Counted from the first letter of the stretch, positions 32,446 to 41,424 are shown. The stretch is 64,000 nt of DNA from JAJFUE01 sp039683515 (GCA_039683515.1 JBDKRG010000059.1:62001-126000); one strand, 5' to 3'. Made by a program: numbers and translations. Notes: generated by a model not told the origin, from the letters alone.

Positions 32446-35400
32446 ATGAAAACAGTCTGCGGCGTCTTGTTCATCATGGCCTTGATTTTCCCGGTTCGCT
32501 CCCACGCGGCCGATTCGCCGACGCGCGAGGAAATCATCCGGACGATCGTGACCGGCGGGGGATTGATCGCGGGCGACGACGGCCGGCCCACGCCAGAGGA
32601 AATCGAATTCCGCCGGCGGATGGAAAGGCGCAAGGACGACCTGCTGGCCAGCCGCCTCCCGGTCCGGCACCCGGCGCTCCTCGGCCAGGACGCCAAGGCG
32701 ACCGCCCTGCGCAATATCGAGCAGGCCGACTGGGCGCGCCGGATGGCCGATCGATGGAAACGGCTCGCCGACGAGCTGGTCGCGCAGCCCGCCGGGTGGA
32801 TCGATTCGATGATCCCCGACGAGACGCCCTGGTATTCGTTCGGCATGACCTGCCCCAACTGCGTCGGAACAAAATCGCAGGAGGGCGCCGGCCTCAGGAT
32901 GAAATGGGACTGGCACAACCCCGATTCGTACACGTGCGGCTTCTGCGGCGAGCGGTTCCCGTCGGCGAAATACCCCGAGACCCAGGCGCTCGTCTGCCCG
33001 CGGATGGGGCAGACGTTCACGTTCTACATGAACGACAAGGAGCGCGCCAACCCGGACGACCGCAGCGGCCGGCTCGCGTATCACTGGGTCGGCTCGCCGA
33101 TGCACGCCAGCTTCACCGGCGCGATCCGCGGCCGCAAGGTCACGTTCATGGTCGGCGCGCTCGACAGCCTGGCCTACACGTATTACCTCACCGGCGACCC
33201 GAAGTACGCCGTCATGACGCGCGACGTCCTGCTGCGGCTCGCCCGCTCGTATCGCAACTGGCTGTATTACGACTGCCGCTGCTCGCTGGCCGACTGCGAC
33301 CCGCTTTACGCGGCGTGGCATCCGAAGGAACTCAAGCTGGAGTGGAAACGCCAGCTCGCGGCCGACGATTTCAAGAACGACACGGCCGAAAAGGCCGCGT
33401 TGATGCAGGAGTACTGGGGCTGCGGGCGCATCTATCCGGACTGCGACAACACGGAAGTCGTCTTTAACGTCGCGCAGGCCTACGACCTGACCTACGACGC
33501 CAGGGACGCGAATGGGAAGCCGGTGTGGAGCGCGGCCCAGAAACGGGCGGTCGAGCGCGACCTGCTGCTCGAGTGGATTTTCGGGTCGGAGTATTACCTC
33601 GGCGGGATCGGCCAGGCCAGGCTCCTCAACAACAAGGCCCCCCGCATTTACCACGCGATGGCCTCCGTGGCGCGCGTCATCGGCATCCCCACGATGGCCG
33701 ATACCGCGCTGCGCGGCTACGAGGCGATTCGCGACCAGGCGTTCGGCTACGACGGCCTGAGCCATGAAAGCCCGAGCTACACGAACCAGTATCTGAATGA
33801 ATTGGTGAAAATTCCCGAACGCTTGCACGATTTCGAGTGGCCGGAAGAATACGCGCAGCGCAGGAAGGCCGGCGATCTTTACCGGAACGACGAGCGGCTG
33901 CGCCTGCTCTATCGGTCTTCGTTCTGGGAATTGCAGGGCAACGCGACGGAGCCGCCGCTGTCCGACACCCACGTCGGCGGAACCGTCAGCCCGATCATCA
34001 TCGAGCAGAGCGCGCGGCGATACCCGGAACTGATCGACGGCCGCATGGGGGCGCTCCTGCGTGGCGCCCGCGTCAGCTCGTATTCGCTCTTCAACGTCGG
34101 CGCCCGCGAGCCGCTGCGCAACGAGCCGCTCGAGCTGCCCGAGGTCTATTTCCCCGACTGGATGACGTCGATCTTCCGGCATGGGCGCGGCGACAACGAG
34201 GCCGTGCTGGCGATGAGCTTCGGCCGCGAAGGCAGCCACCGCCACTACGACAACCTGGCGCTGTTTTACGCCGATGGCGGCAACACCATGCTTGCCGACC
34301 AGGGCTACGTGACCGACACGCCGATCAACAGGTGGCTGCAAAGCACAAAGAGCCACAACCTCGTGATCGTCGACGACCTCGAGCAAAGGTTCCGCTGGCC
34401 CGGGGATCCGCGCAACAAGGCGCCGCGCAAGCCGCGGCTCGAAATGATTTTCACCGGGCCGCGGCTGTCGGCGGTCGAGGCGTCGTCGGATGTTTACAGC
34501 CAGTGCGGGGATTACCGGCGGCTGGTCGCGATGATCAAGGGCCCCGGCATGCGCACGTTCGCCGTCGATATCTTCCGCGTGAGCGGCGGCAAAAGGCAGG
34601 CCTATCAGCTCGTGAGCGAGCTGGCCGCGAGCGACTCCAAGAACGGGCGGCTCGAGTTCGAGGGCGTGACGTTGCCCGCCGAAAAACCGCTCCCCAATTT
34701 CGGCGCGAGCATCGCCGACGACGCGATGTTCGGGCTGCGCGACGAGCGCAAGGTCAAGGCGCCCACGAAACCATGGCAGGCGGTCTGGCGCGACGACAGC
34801 GGCGCGTATCGCTTCTGGAACCTGGGGGACGCCGATTTCGTCGCGGCCTACAACGGCCCCGGCCAGGAAACGCCGACCCCCGGCCGGCGCGCGCGGTTCC
34901 TCAACGTGATCCGCGAGGGCAACAATGTCGAGAGCACGTTCATCGGGCTGCACGAACCGGGCGCCCAAAACGCCGATTGGGTCGTCCAAAAGGCGCAGCG
35001 CCTGAAGACACCGAAAGCCGCCGGCCCCGACGCCGTCGCGCTCCTCATCGACACGGCGTGGGGCCAATACCTCGTCCTCAACGAATTCGCGGCCGAGGCG
35101 AAGGTCAAGGGCGTGAGCTTCCAGGGCAAGCTCGGCGTCTGGTGCAAGGAGCCCGGCGGCACCGAATGGATCGTCGCCTGCGGCGCGTCGACGTGCCGGG
35201 CCGGCAAGCTCGGTTTCGCCGGCAAGACCGCGATGTGGAACGATGAGGCCGCGATCACTTCGGCAGAGGAACTCAAGCCCGCGCACGCGCGGCCGGCCGA
35301 CTGGCAGGACCCGCCGGCGGGCTGGCGGAATTACGTCCTGCTCAACGACGGCAAGAGCGACACGGGATTCCCGGTCGCGCGGACCGGCGCCGAAAACATC

Positions 35401-35475
35401 CGTGTCGGCATGTTCCCGCTGCCGAAGGAAGCCGGCGGATTCAGCCTGCCGTCGCTGAGCGTGGACGGGAAATAG
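32446..35475 (+). CDS. secreted heparinase II/III-like polysaccharide lyase
   Basis: A 1009-residue protein with a signal peptide (MKTVCGVLFIMALIFPVRSHA). The N-terminal half is an alpha/alpha-toroid region with YHAMASVARVIGIPTM and LSHESPSYTNQYL. The middle contains the heparinase II/III-type segment GREGSHRHYDNLALFYADGGNTMLADQGY, with histidines in the beta-sandwich. Two cysteine pairs (CPNC, CGFC) at residues about 127-167 may bind zinc. It is likely an acidic-polysaccharide lyase or related glycan-binding enzyme, acting outside the cytoplasm. ATG 32446 is preceded by GAAGGTGG; TTG 32440 is less likely. Confidence 0.8.
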   Translation: MKTVCGVLFIMALIFPVRSHAADSPTREEIIRTIVTGGGLIAGDDGRPTPEEIEFRRRMERRKDDLLASRLPVRHPALLGQDAKATALRNIEQADWARRMADRWKRLADELVAQPAGWIDSMIPDETPWYSFGMTCPNCVGTKSQEGAGLRMKWDWHNPDSYTCGFCGERFPSAKYPETQALVCPRMGQTFTFYMNDKERANPDDRSGRLAYHWVGSPMHASFTGAIRGRKVTFMVGALDSLAYTYYLTGDPKYAVMTRDVLLRLARSYRNWLYYDCRCSLADCDPLYAAWHPKELKLEWKRQLAADDFKNDTAEKAALMQEYWGCGRIYPDCDNTEVVFNVAQAYDLTYDARDANGKPVWSAAQKRAVERDLLLEWIFGSEYYLGGIGQARLLNNKAPRIYHAMASVARVIGIPTMADTALRGYEAIRDQAFGYDGLSHESPSYTNQYLNELVKIPERLHDFEWPEEYAQRRKAGDLYRNDERLRLLYRSSFWELQGNATEPPLSDTHVGGTVSPIIIEQSARRYPELIDGRMGALLRGARVSSYSLFNVGAREPLRNEPLELPEVYFPDWMTSIFRHGRGDNEAVLAMSFGREGSHRHYDNLALFYADGGNTMLADQGYVTDTPINRWLQSTKSHNLVIVDDLEQRFRWPGDPRNKAPRKPRLEMIFTGPRLSAVEASSDVYSQCGDYRRLVAMIKGPGMRTFAVDIFRVSGGKRQAYQLVSELAASDSKNGRLEFEGVTLPAEKPLPNFGASIADDAMFGLRDERKVKAPTKPWQAVWRDDSGAYRFWNLGDADFVAAYNGPGQETPTPGRRARFLNVIREGNNVESTFIGLHEPGAQNADWVVQKAQRLKTPKAAGPDAVALLIDTAWGQYLVLNEFAAEAKVKGVSFQGKLGVWCKEPGGTEWIVACGASTCRAGKLGFAGKTAMWNDEAAITSAEELKPAHARPADWQDPPAGWRNYVLLNDGKSDTGFPVARTGAENIRVGMFPLPKEAGGFSLPSLSVDGK

Positions 35476-35499
35476 GCAAGCTGAACACTGATCGGAAAC

Positions 35500-35617
35500 C
35501 GAAAACGCGAAACCCCCGCCGGTGGTGAACCGACGGGGTTTTCGTATCTCTTTGAAACTCAAGTGGTGCCGGGAAGAGGTCTTGAACCTCCACACCCTTT
35601 CGGGTACAAGATTCTTA
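35500..35617. repeat. left 118-bp direct repeat of the tRNA-Leu insertion
   Basis: Aligned without gaps to 37361-37478, with 8 mismatches by eye. It contains the tRNA terminator hairpin and the 3' part of the tRNA-Leu gene. Similarity ends inside the anticodon loop. This is what remains when an element integrates into a tRNA gene and brings its own replacement 3' end. Confidence 0.88.
35564..35617 (-). pseudogene. tRNA-Leu 3' fragment
   Basis: It corresponds to the last 54 nt of the intact tRNA-Leu at 37425-37511: part of the anticodon loop, the variable arm, T arm, acceptor 3' strand and CCA. One T-arm base (35580) and one anticodon-stem base (35613) differ from the intact gene. The 5' half is missing, so it cannot make a tRNA. 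Confidence 0.88.
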
Positions 35618-35892
35618 TATAAAAGCAGGACATTTCGTTACCGCAAGGTTCTCAACAAAGCGCACAATTTCCGGCCCAAATCCTAGACCGGGCGCGCGCG
35701 CCCGAAATCCCCACCAACCCTTGGATTGTAAGGCCGCACAACAACCACGCGTGATGGACCGGCCCGCGACCGACGAACACTTGGTCTAATAACTATATAC
35801 ACGGCAATAAGCCTTGTATACACAACAGCTTTGGTGTATAAATTTCCTGTTTTATTCGTTTTTGTACCACTTGTATCGCAGGGCGGTCCATA
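35618..35892 (+). promoter_or_regulatory. leader of the two-gene insert with repeated TATACAC boxes
   Basis: No gene seen. The heptamer TATACAC occurs at 35796-35802 and 35817-35823 as direct repeats, 21 nt apart (two helical turns). It occurs inverted as GTGTATA at 35834-35840. The 35817/35834 pair forms an inverted repeat with a 10-nt spacer. This arrangement looks like an operator for a repressor, possibly one of the two encoded proteins. The leftmost 150 nt are GC-rich like host DNA. Confidence 0.5.
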
Positions 35893-36579
35893 ATGACTAT
35901 ATCAGATTCAACAGAATCGCTGAAAAGTCATCCTGGTTTTGGAGGAGCGTTGCTCGCCGATAGCGCGACACAAACAGATACTGGGAAAGTTAATCTCCAA
36001 GGAATATTCACAATGTTCTTGGCTTGGGGTTTTCCATGCTCAAGAACATGGTTTCTGACATTTACAGCATTTGATGTGCCCAACTACGACACATCGGTCA
36101 GTATTGGTGTGCGGAAAGCCGGATCGAGTTCAATTTCAAAACTGTCTAACGTGAAGGTTTCAGAGGGAAGTAAAGGTCCTTCCACTGTTAGTGTTCAGTT
36201 AAGGCATCGTTTCAATTCGGCAGGAAGATATGAATTAGTGTGTACATTTCGTAAATCAGTAAAAAAATTGAGGATCCCGTTTGAAGTGCGGTGTAGAGAG
36301 TGGCCAGAGTTCTCAGAGGAAGAAATTGCTTTCTCACGTAAAGATTCTCATATCCCAATGAGAATTCGAGCCAATGTCCAATGCAAAAAATGCTCACATG
36401 CCTATATCTTTGAAGAGGCAGTCTTACAACAGAAATCGAAGGGGGGCATTCAGCGATTTCCCACTAACGGTCGATTTAAATGTGAGGAATGTGGTCATAC
36501 AATGAATTTGCTAGATATCCAAGGGCAAATGAGAGCCTCTCTAAAAGAACTTGTGCGCAATGCCATGAAAAAGGACTGA
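35893..36579 (+). CDS. DUF6941-like beta-sandwich protein with C-terminal zinc ribbon
   Basis: A 228-residue protein with AT-rich codons quite unlike its neighbours. Residues 18-132 (GALLADSATQTDTGKVNLQG IFTMFLAWGFP, then alternating beta-strand patterns ending LRIPFEV) remind me of the DUF6941 type of beta-sandwich. Residues 160-205 contain two CxxC pairs (C164/C167 and C197/C200), a probable zinc ribbon. No signal peptide or membrane segment is present. It is followed after 3 nt by the HEPN-like gene, so the two are certainly co-transcribed. Function unknown; by position it could be the antitoxin, sensor or RNA/DNA-binding partner of the second protein. Confidence 0.72.
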   Translation: MTISDSTESLKSHPGFGGALLADSATQTDTGKVNLQGIFTMFLAWGFPCSRTWFLTFTAFDVPNYDTSVSIGVRKAGSSSISKLSNVKVSEGSKGPSTVSVQLRHRFNSAGRYELVCTFRKSVKKLRIPFEVRCREWPEFSEEEIAFSRKDSHIPMRIRANVQCKKCSHAYIFEEAVLQQKSKGGIQRFPTNGRFKCEECGHTMNLLDIQGQMRASLKELVRNAMKKD

Positions 36580-36582
36580 GTC

Positions 36583-37284
36583 ATGTTCAGTCCATACCAC
36601 AAACTCACGAATTGTCCACGGTTGGAAAGGCATATAGCAACGCTTAGGGCAGCGGGGAATGTTGCCGACGATGTGTTTCAAAATCACAATCGCTATCACT
36701 ATGCACTGATACATAAATTGAAATGTGCCCGAACCAGTTTTGACCGTCTCCAAAATGAGCTCACGGATACTTCGCCAGAGCAAATTGTGAGCGATTCAGG
36801 AGAGTTTCTATACTCGATCAATGCGTGCATCGATAGTTTCTTCTACACGAGCGGTAGCGCGATGGATATCTTAGCCAGGGAAGTCCTCACCTATTTTTCA
36901 ATTGCGATGCCTAATAAAGTCTACTATAGAACAGCTCGAGAAGAACTCACAACTCATCGACCTGGTGACGTTTTGATTTCAAAGCTTGCAGACCCTACAT
37001 GGAAGAGCGAGTTTTCCAACTACAGAAACGCTTTAACACATGAGGTCCTTATTGCCGGTGTCTTTTCGATAAATTTTGTGATGGATGGAGCAACACAACG
37101 CAAGACAATCGTTTTCCCTCTCCCAGATGATCCTCGAACTGATCCTCAGGCGAGAACCTTCAGGCAGAATAAAGATGTTCAACTTTACTGTGATCGAACC
37201 TTACGCAGATTGTTGTCATTGATCAACACGATCTATGGTGATCTGTGTTCTCGAATTCAATCGAACCAATCCCTTCCTCTTTAA
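36583..37284 (+). CDS. HEPN-like helical protein with RX4H motif
   Basis: A 233-residue, largely alpha-helical protein. The segment FSNYRNALTHEVLIAG contains R148-N-A-L-T-H153, fitting the RX4-6H signature of HEPN domains, many of which are ribonucleases in toxin-antitoxin, abortive-infection and CRISPR systems. Polar and aromatic residues upstream (SINACIDSFFYTSGSAMDILAREVLTYF) fit the long first helices of a HEPN or Cthe_2314-like domain. AT-rich codon use and position within a tRNA insertion suggest transfer. The assignment is by motif only. Confidence 0.65.
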   Translation: MFSPYHKLTNCPRLERHIATLRAAGNVADDVFQNHNRYHYALIHKLKCARTSFDRLQNELTDTSPEQIVSDSGEFLYSINACIDSFFYTSGSAMDILAREVLTYFSIAMPNKVYYRTAREELTTHRPGDVLISKLADPTWKSEFSNYRNALTHEVLIAGVFSINFVMDGATQRKTIVFPLPDDPRTDPQARTFRQNKDVQLYCDRTLRRLLSLINTIYGDLCSRIQSNQSLPL

Positions 37285-37360
37285 AAAAAAAGATAGTTGC
37301 ATCTTGCGGATAATAAATCCGTATCTCTTGCCAACACCGCGGAATGTACCGGAAGCGGAC

Positions 37361-37478
37361 CGAAAACGCGAAAACCCCGCCGGTGGTGAACCGACGGGGG
37401 TTTCGTATCTTCAAGAAACTCAAGTGGTGCCGGGAAGAGGACTTGAACCTCCACACCCTTTCGGGTACAAGATCCTTA
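37361..37478. repeat. right 118-bp direct repeat of the tRNA-Leu insertion
   Basis: The partner of 35500-35617. It comprises the tRNA terminator, the gene's 3' half and part of the anticodon loop. The intact tRNA continues to 37511. The segment between the repeats is 1743 bp and contains no integrase. Confidence 0.88.
37367..37399 (-). terminator. terminator of the tRNA-Leu gene
   Basis: On the minus strand the stem CCCCGTCGGT/ACCGGCGGGG, with one internal mismatch, is followed by TTTT. It lies 26 nt downstream of the tRNA CCA end. The duplicated copy is at 35506-35538. Confidence 0.8.
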
Positions 37479-37511
37479 GTCTTGCGCGTCTGCCAGTTCC
37501 GCCATCCCGGC
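37425..37511 (-). tRNA. tRNA-Leu, anticodon AAG
   Basis: 87 nt with CCA encoded. The acceptor stem GCCGGGA/TCCCGGC, D arm with GGCAGAC, anticodon stem CAAGA/TCTTG with loop CTAAGGA (anticodon AAG), long variable arm TACCCGAAAGGGTG and T arm GGAGG-TTCAAGT-CCTCT all fold. The long variable arm and A73 fit leucine. An A at the wobble position is uncommon in bacterial leucine tRNAs. The gene is the target of the insertion at 35500-37478. Confidence 0.93.
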
Positions 37512-37905
37512 ACCTTGGCGAGCCTTGCGGCACGCCCCAAAACTCCACCTAACCAAATTCCGCCGACGCTCTCAACCATTTTTTGAAGAGAATTTTTACT
37601 CCAGGCAACAAGGGGTTGAGAATAGCGCGTTTGGAGCGCGAAATAAATCGGCGGGGGCGGTTGACGCGGGCGTTGATGTCTTCGCGCCACGGCCCATCGA
37701 TTTCCGGTTGCTCGAACAGATTTTAATCCCCTCGACCGATATCCGCCCTGGATCCGGCACAATCCACCGAGTCGGGAATGCCTTTTCTTCGCGTTCCGGG
37801 CGTCCAGGCGCCCCTGAATTCCATGTAAAAAACGATTGAATTTTTGTAATCTGCGTCATCGGACGCTCAGGGGCGATTTTCAGTCGATTTTGAAATTCCG
37901 GGGGA
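37512..37905. other. 394-nt intergenic region upstream of tRNA-Leu and the M6 protease gene
   Basis: No gene seen. It must carry the minus-strand tRNA promoter and the plus-strand promoter of the protease gene. I could not assign boxes confidently. Base composition is mixed, without obvious repeats. Confidence 0.4.
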
Positions 37906-40900
37906 ATGCGGTCGATGCGATCCAGCCACGCCACTTCCAGGGGCGCCTTGCGCCTGCCGATTTTGATTGTCCTCGCGCTGACGCTCGTTCAGCCGGCGCC
38001 CGCGCTCACGCCGCCGCCGGCCGGCGGCATCGAGGCCTATCGCCAGGACGGCACCTTCGAGAAGCGCCGCGCGTTCGCCGAGAAGCTCGGCAATCACCTG
38101 ATCAACCCCGCGCTCCTCAAGAGCAAGCTCGCCGGGCTTTCGGGGGGGCCGGCGCTCCAGGCGCTCCCCTACAAGCCCGGCCTCGCCTCCAAGGGGACGC
38201 AGCGCGTGCTCGTCTTCGCGGTCGACTTCCCCGATTACCCCGCCAAGCTCGACACGCCGACGATGTCCAACCGCCTGTTCAGCACGACGATCACCGAGAA
38301 CCAGCCCTACGAAAGCATGGCGAAATATTACCGGCGCTCCTCGTACAACCAGCTCACGATCACCGGCGAGGTCATGGCGCGCCACCGCGCCGCGCACAAC
38401 CGCAGCTACTACACCGACAACGCCGGCACGCTCATCGCCGAGCTCTTCAACGCCTACAACTACAGCAAGGACTTCTCCGTCTACGACAACGACGGCGACG
38501 GCAAGATCGATTACTTCATCATCTTCTGGACCGGCAAGGACGAGGGCTGGGGCAGCTTCTGGTGGTCGTGGAACAACAGCATCAACGACCCCACGTGGAA
38601 GGTCGACGGCAAGACGATCGGCAACTTCAGCTGGATCGCCGAGGACAACTGCCTGACCGATTACGGCTACGACATGGACCCGCGCACGGCGATCCACGAG
38701 ACCGGCCACGCGCTCGGCCTGCCCGACTACTACGATTACGACGACAAGGTCGGCCCCAAGGGCGGGCTCGGCGGGACCGACATGATGGACAACGGCTGGC
38801 ACGACCACAACGCGTTCAGCAAGTGGCTCCTGGAATGGATCGCGCCGACCGTCGTCGGCGGCACGGGGACGCTTTACAAATACCCGCAAATGCGCCCGTC
38901 GTCGCTCTACGCCGACGCCGTCGCGATCATGCCGGGGATGACCGCGACCAACCCGTTCACCGAGTTCTACCTGGTGCAGAACCGCGTGCGCGGCTCGAAG
39001 ACGACGAGCAACGACTACACGCTCCCCGGCGACGGCGTCATCGTCTGGCACGTCGACGCGCGGCTCAACTCGACGGGCAACGGCTTCAAGTACGACAACA
39101 GCACCACCGACCACAAGCTGCTCAAGCTGATGGAGGCCGACGGCGGCGACCACATCGAGAAAAACATGGGCTTCGCCACGGCCGATTTCTACACGCCCGG
39201 CTCGTACCTGTCGCCGGTTTCGACGCCGACGAGCGCCAACTACGCCGGGGCGCGCACGGGCGTGACCGTGTTCAACATCGCCCCCGTCACGTTCAGCTGG
39301 CCGCCGGTGGCGGCCGGGACGTGCGGCGTCCAGTTCATGAACGCCGGTTCGTCGACGAACTGGATCGGCATCGGCGAGGCGGTCGACAACAACAACCTGG
39401 TCTGGGCGACGGGCGCAAGCAGCAGCGCGCTGACGTGGTTCGGCCAGAAATCGATCTACAAAATCGGCGGCGACGCCGCGCAGTGCAGCTCGCCCGGCAA
39501 TTCGCAGTACGTCAACCTGGACGCCCGGCTGACCGGCCCCGGCCCGCTGACGTTCCAATGGAAGGTCTCGTCGGAATCCGGCAAGGACTGGCTCGAGTTC
39601 TGGCTCGACGGCGTGCGCCAGGACCGGATCAGCGGCTCGACGAACTTCGCGCAGAAAGCCTACAACCTGACGGCCGGGTCCCACACGATCCGGTGGAAAT
39701 ACGTCAAAGACGCCGCCGGGGCGGCCGGCTACGATTGCGGCTGGGTCGACGCCGTCGATTACTCGTACGTGCCGTTCGCAGTGGCCGTCGACAACAACTC
39801 GACAACGTGGACGCAGTCCGGCAGCATGCAGTGGTTCGGCGAGGACAAGGAATACACCTTCGGCGGCAGCGCGGCGCGCTCGGGCCCGGTCGCCGACGGC
39901 CAGGACTCGACGTTCAAGACCACCGTGGCCGGCCCCGGCTGGGTCGATTTCGCGTGGAAGGTCTCGTCGCAAAGCGGCGACATCCTGCGCCTGCGCAAAA
40001 ACGGCGTCAACATCGCCAACATCAGCGGCGAGGTCGACTGGACGACGAAAACCCTCTACCTGGATTCGGGCTACAACATCATCGAATGGGCGTATATCAA
40101 GAACAGCTCGGGCGCGGCCGGCCAGGACTGCGGCTGGGTCGATCACATCCGGTTCAGTTCGCCGGCCATCAATCGGCACACGCTCGCGCAAGGGGTCGAC
40201 AACAGCGTGCTGGCCTGGACGAGCATCCCGTATAATGCGTGGCGATACGTAAGCTCGCCCAACCACGACGGCGCCGACGCCGCCGCGTGCAGCATGTCGG
40301 TCAAGGGCCAGACCGCCACGCTGCGCACGGTCGTGACCGGCCCCGGCACGCTCACCTACTGGTACAAGGACGATCCGACGAATTCCTCCGGATGGCTCGA
40401 TGTTTTCATCGACGGCAAGTATGCCGGCAGCGGCACCGACACGTCATGGAATCAAAAATCCCTCACGATCGCCGAGGGCCTCCATGTTGTCGATTGGGTC
40501 TATACGATCGAAGGAAACAATGTCGATACGTTCGCCATCGACCAGGTCGAATACACGCCGGCCAACCTCGATTTGGTCGAGGCGCTCGACAACCCGCAGA
40601 TCAAGTGGGAAACGTGGGGCAACCCCAACGGCTGGTCGGCCGTCCAGATGGAAAACGCCTTCGGGATGGACGCGGCCCGCAGCGGGGCGATCACGCACAA
40701 CTACAATACGTTCCTCGAGGGGACGGTGAGCGGCCCGGCGCTCCTGTCGTTCAACTGGAAAGTGTCGTCGCAGGCCAAGATCGGCGACTCGTTCGACCAC
40801 GACGACCTCGAGTTCTACCTCGACGACAAGCAGGTCGGCGAGATCAACGGCGAGATCGGCTGGAGGACCGAGCAATACCTCCTCCCGAAGGGCTCGCACA

Positions 40901-41424
40901 AGATCATGTGGGATTACTACAAGGACGAGGCGATCTCGGCCGGGCAGGATTGCGGGTGGGTCGACCGGGTGCGGGTCGATCCGCTGCCGAGCCTGGCCGA
41001 GGCGGTCGACAACCCGGCGATGAACATCTGGTGCGCGGGATCGGCCGACTGGCTGGGGCAGCCGCTCCTGTCGTACTACGGCGGTTCGGCGGCGCGCAGC
41101 GGCGCGATCGTCACGGGGCAGAAATCGATCATGGCGACGACGGTCACGGGGCCGGCAAGGCTCGGCTGGCACTGGAAAATCTCGGCGGCCTACTCCAACC
41201 GCCTCGAGCTGTGGATCGACAACAAGTTCCAGATCCAGGTGACGGGGAGCGCGGACTGGACCGCCCAGACCTACTACATCCAGCCCGGCGCGCACGTCGT
41301 CGAGTGGCGCTACAACAAGATCAGCCCGTTCGCCGACGGCCAGGACTGCGCGTGGGTCGACAAGGTCACCGTCACGAGCGTGCCCAAGACGGTAACGGAC
41401 GGGGGCTGGATTTTGTACCGGTGA
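37906..41424 (+). CDS. secreted M6-family metalloprotease with five C-terminal repeats
   Basis: A 1172-residue protein with an N-terminal signal/membrane segment (LPILIVLALTLVQPAPA). The M6 (immune inhibitor A) catalytic domain has the zinc motif HETGHALGLPD near residue 264 and DNDGDGKIDYFIIFWTG, a likely calcium loop. After about residue 470 come five units of about 110-150 residues. Each starts with a (V/L)DN..W phrase and most end in DCGWVD, with WKVSS in the middle. They look like jelly-roll modules for binding polysaccharide or protein. The start ATG 37906 was accepted because it gives a short n-region before the hydrophobic core; ATG 37918 is possible. Acts outside the cell. Confidence 0.87.
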   Translation: MRSMRSSHATSRGALRLPILIVLALTLVQPAPALTPPPAGGIEAYRQDGTFEKRRAFAEKLGNHLINPALLKSKLAGLSGGPALQALPYKPGLASKGTQRVLVFAVDFPDYPAKLDTPTMSNRLFSTTITENQPYESMAKYYRRSSYNQLTITGEVMARHRAAHNRSYYTDNAGTLIAELFNAYNYSKDFSVYDNDGDGKIDYFIIFWTGKDEGWGSFWWSWNNSINDPTWKVDGKTIGNFSWIAEDNCLTDYGYDMDPRTAIHETGHALGLPDYYDYDDKVGPKGGLGGTDMMDNGWHDHNAFSKWLLEWIAPTVVGGTGTLYKYPQMRPSSLYADAVAIMPGMTATNPFTEFYLVQNRVRGSKTTSNDYTLPGDGVIVWHVDARLNSTGNGFKYDNSTTDHKLLKLMEADGGDHIEKNMGFATADFYTPGSYLSPVSTPTSANYAGARTGVTVFNIAPVTFSWPPVAAGTCGVQFMNAGSSTNWIGIGEAVDNNNLVWATGASSSALTWFGQKSIYKIGGDAAQCSSPGNSQYVNLDARLTGPGPLTFQWKVSSESGKDWLEFWLDGVRQDRISGSTNFAQKAYNLTAGSHTIRWKYVKDAAGAAGYDCGWVDAVDYSYVPFAVAVDNNSTTWTQSGSMQWFGEDKEYTFGGSAARSGPVADGQDSTFKTTVAGPGWVDFAWKVSSQSGDILRLRKNGVNIANISGEVDWTTKTLYLDSGYNIIEWAYIKNSSGAAGQDCGWVDHIRFSSPAINRHTLAQGVDNSVLAWTSIPYNAWRYVSSPNHDGADAAACSMSVKGQTATLRTVVTGPGTLTYWYKDDPTNSSGWLDVFIDGKYAGSGTDTSWNQKSLTIAEGLHVVDWVYTIEGNNVDTFAIDQVEYTPANLDLVEALDNPQIKWETWGNPNGWSAVQMENAFGMDAARSGAITHNYNTFLEGTVSGPALLSFNWKVSSQAKIGDSFDHDDLEFYLDDKQVGEINGEIGWRTEQYLLPKGSHKIMWDYYKDEAISAGQDCGWVDRVRVDPLPSLAEAVDNPAMNIWCAGSADWLGQPLLSYYGGSAARSGAIVTGQKSIMATTVTGPARLGWHWKISAAYSNRLELWIDNKFQIQVTGSADWTAQTYYIQPGAHVVEWRYNKISPFADGQDCAWVDKVTVTSVPKTVTDGGWILYR

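Noticed and set aside
32257..35595. Open frame of 1112 residues on the minus strand
   Set aside because: Antisense of the heparinase-like gene; composition is Arg/Ala/Gly/Asp-rich without any domain, as expected for GC-rich shadows. The same holds for 37867-40266, 9581-11089 and 15068-17137.
36212..36397. Small minus-strand frame inside the beta-sandwich protein gene (candidate antitoxin)
   Set aside because: No SD, low similarity to any small-protein pattern and embedded fully in a better-supported gene.
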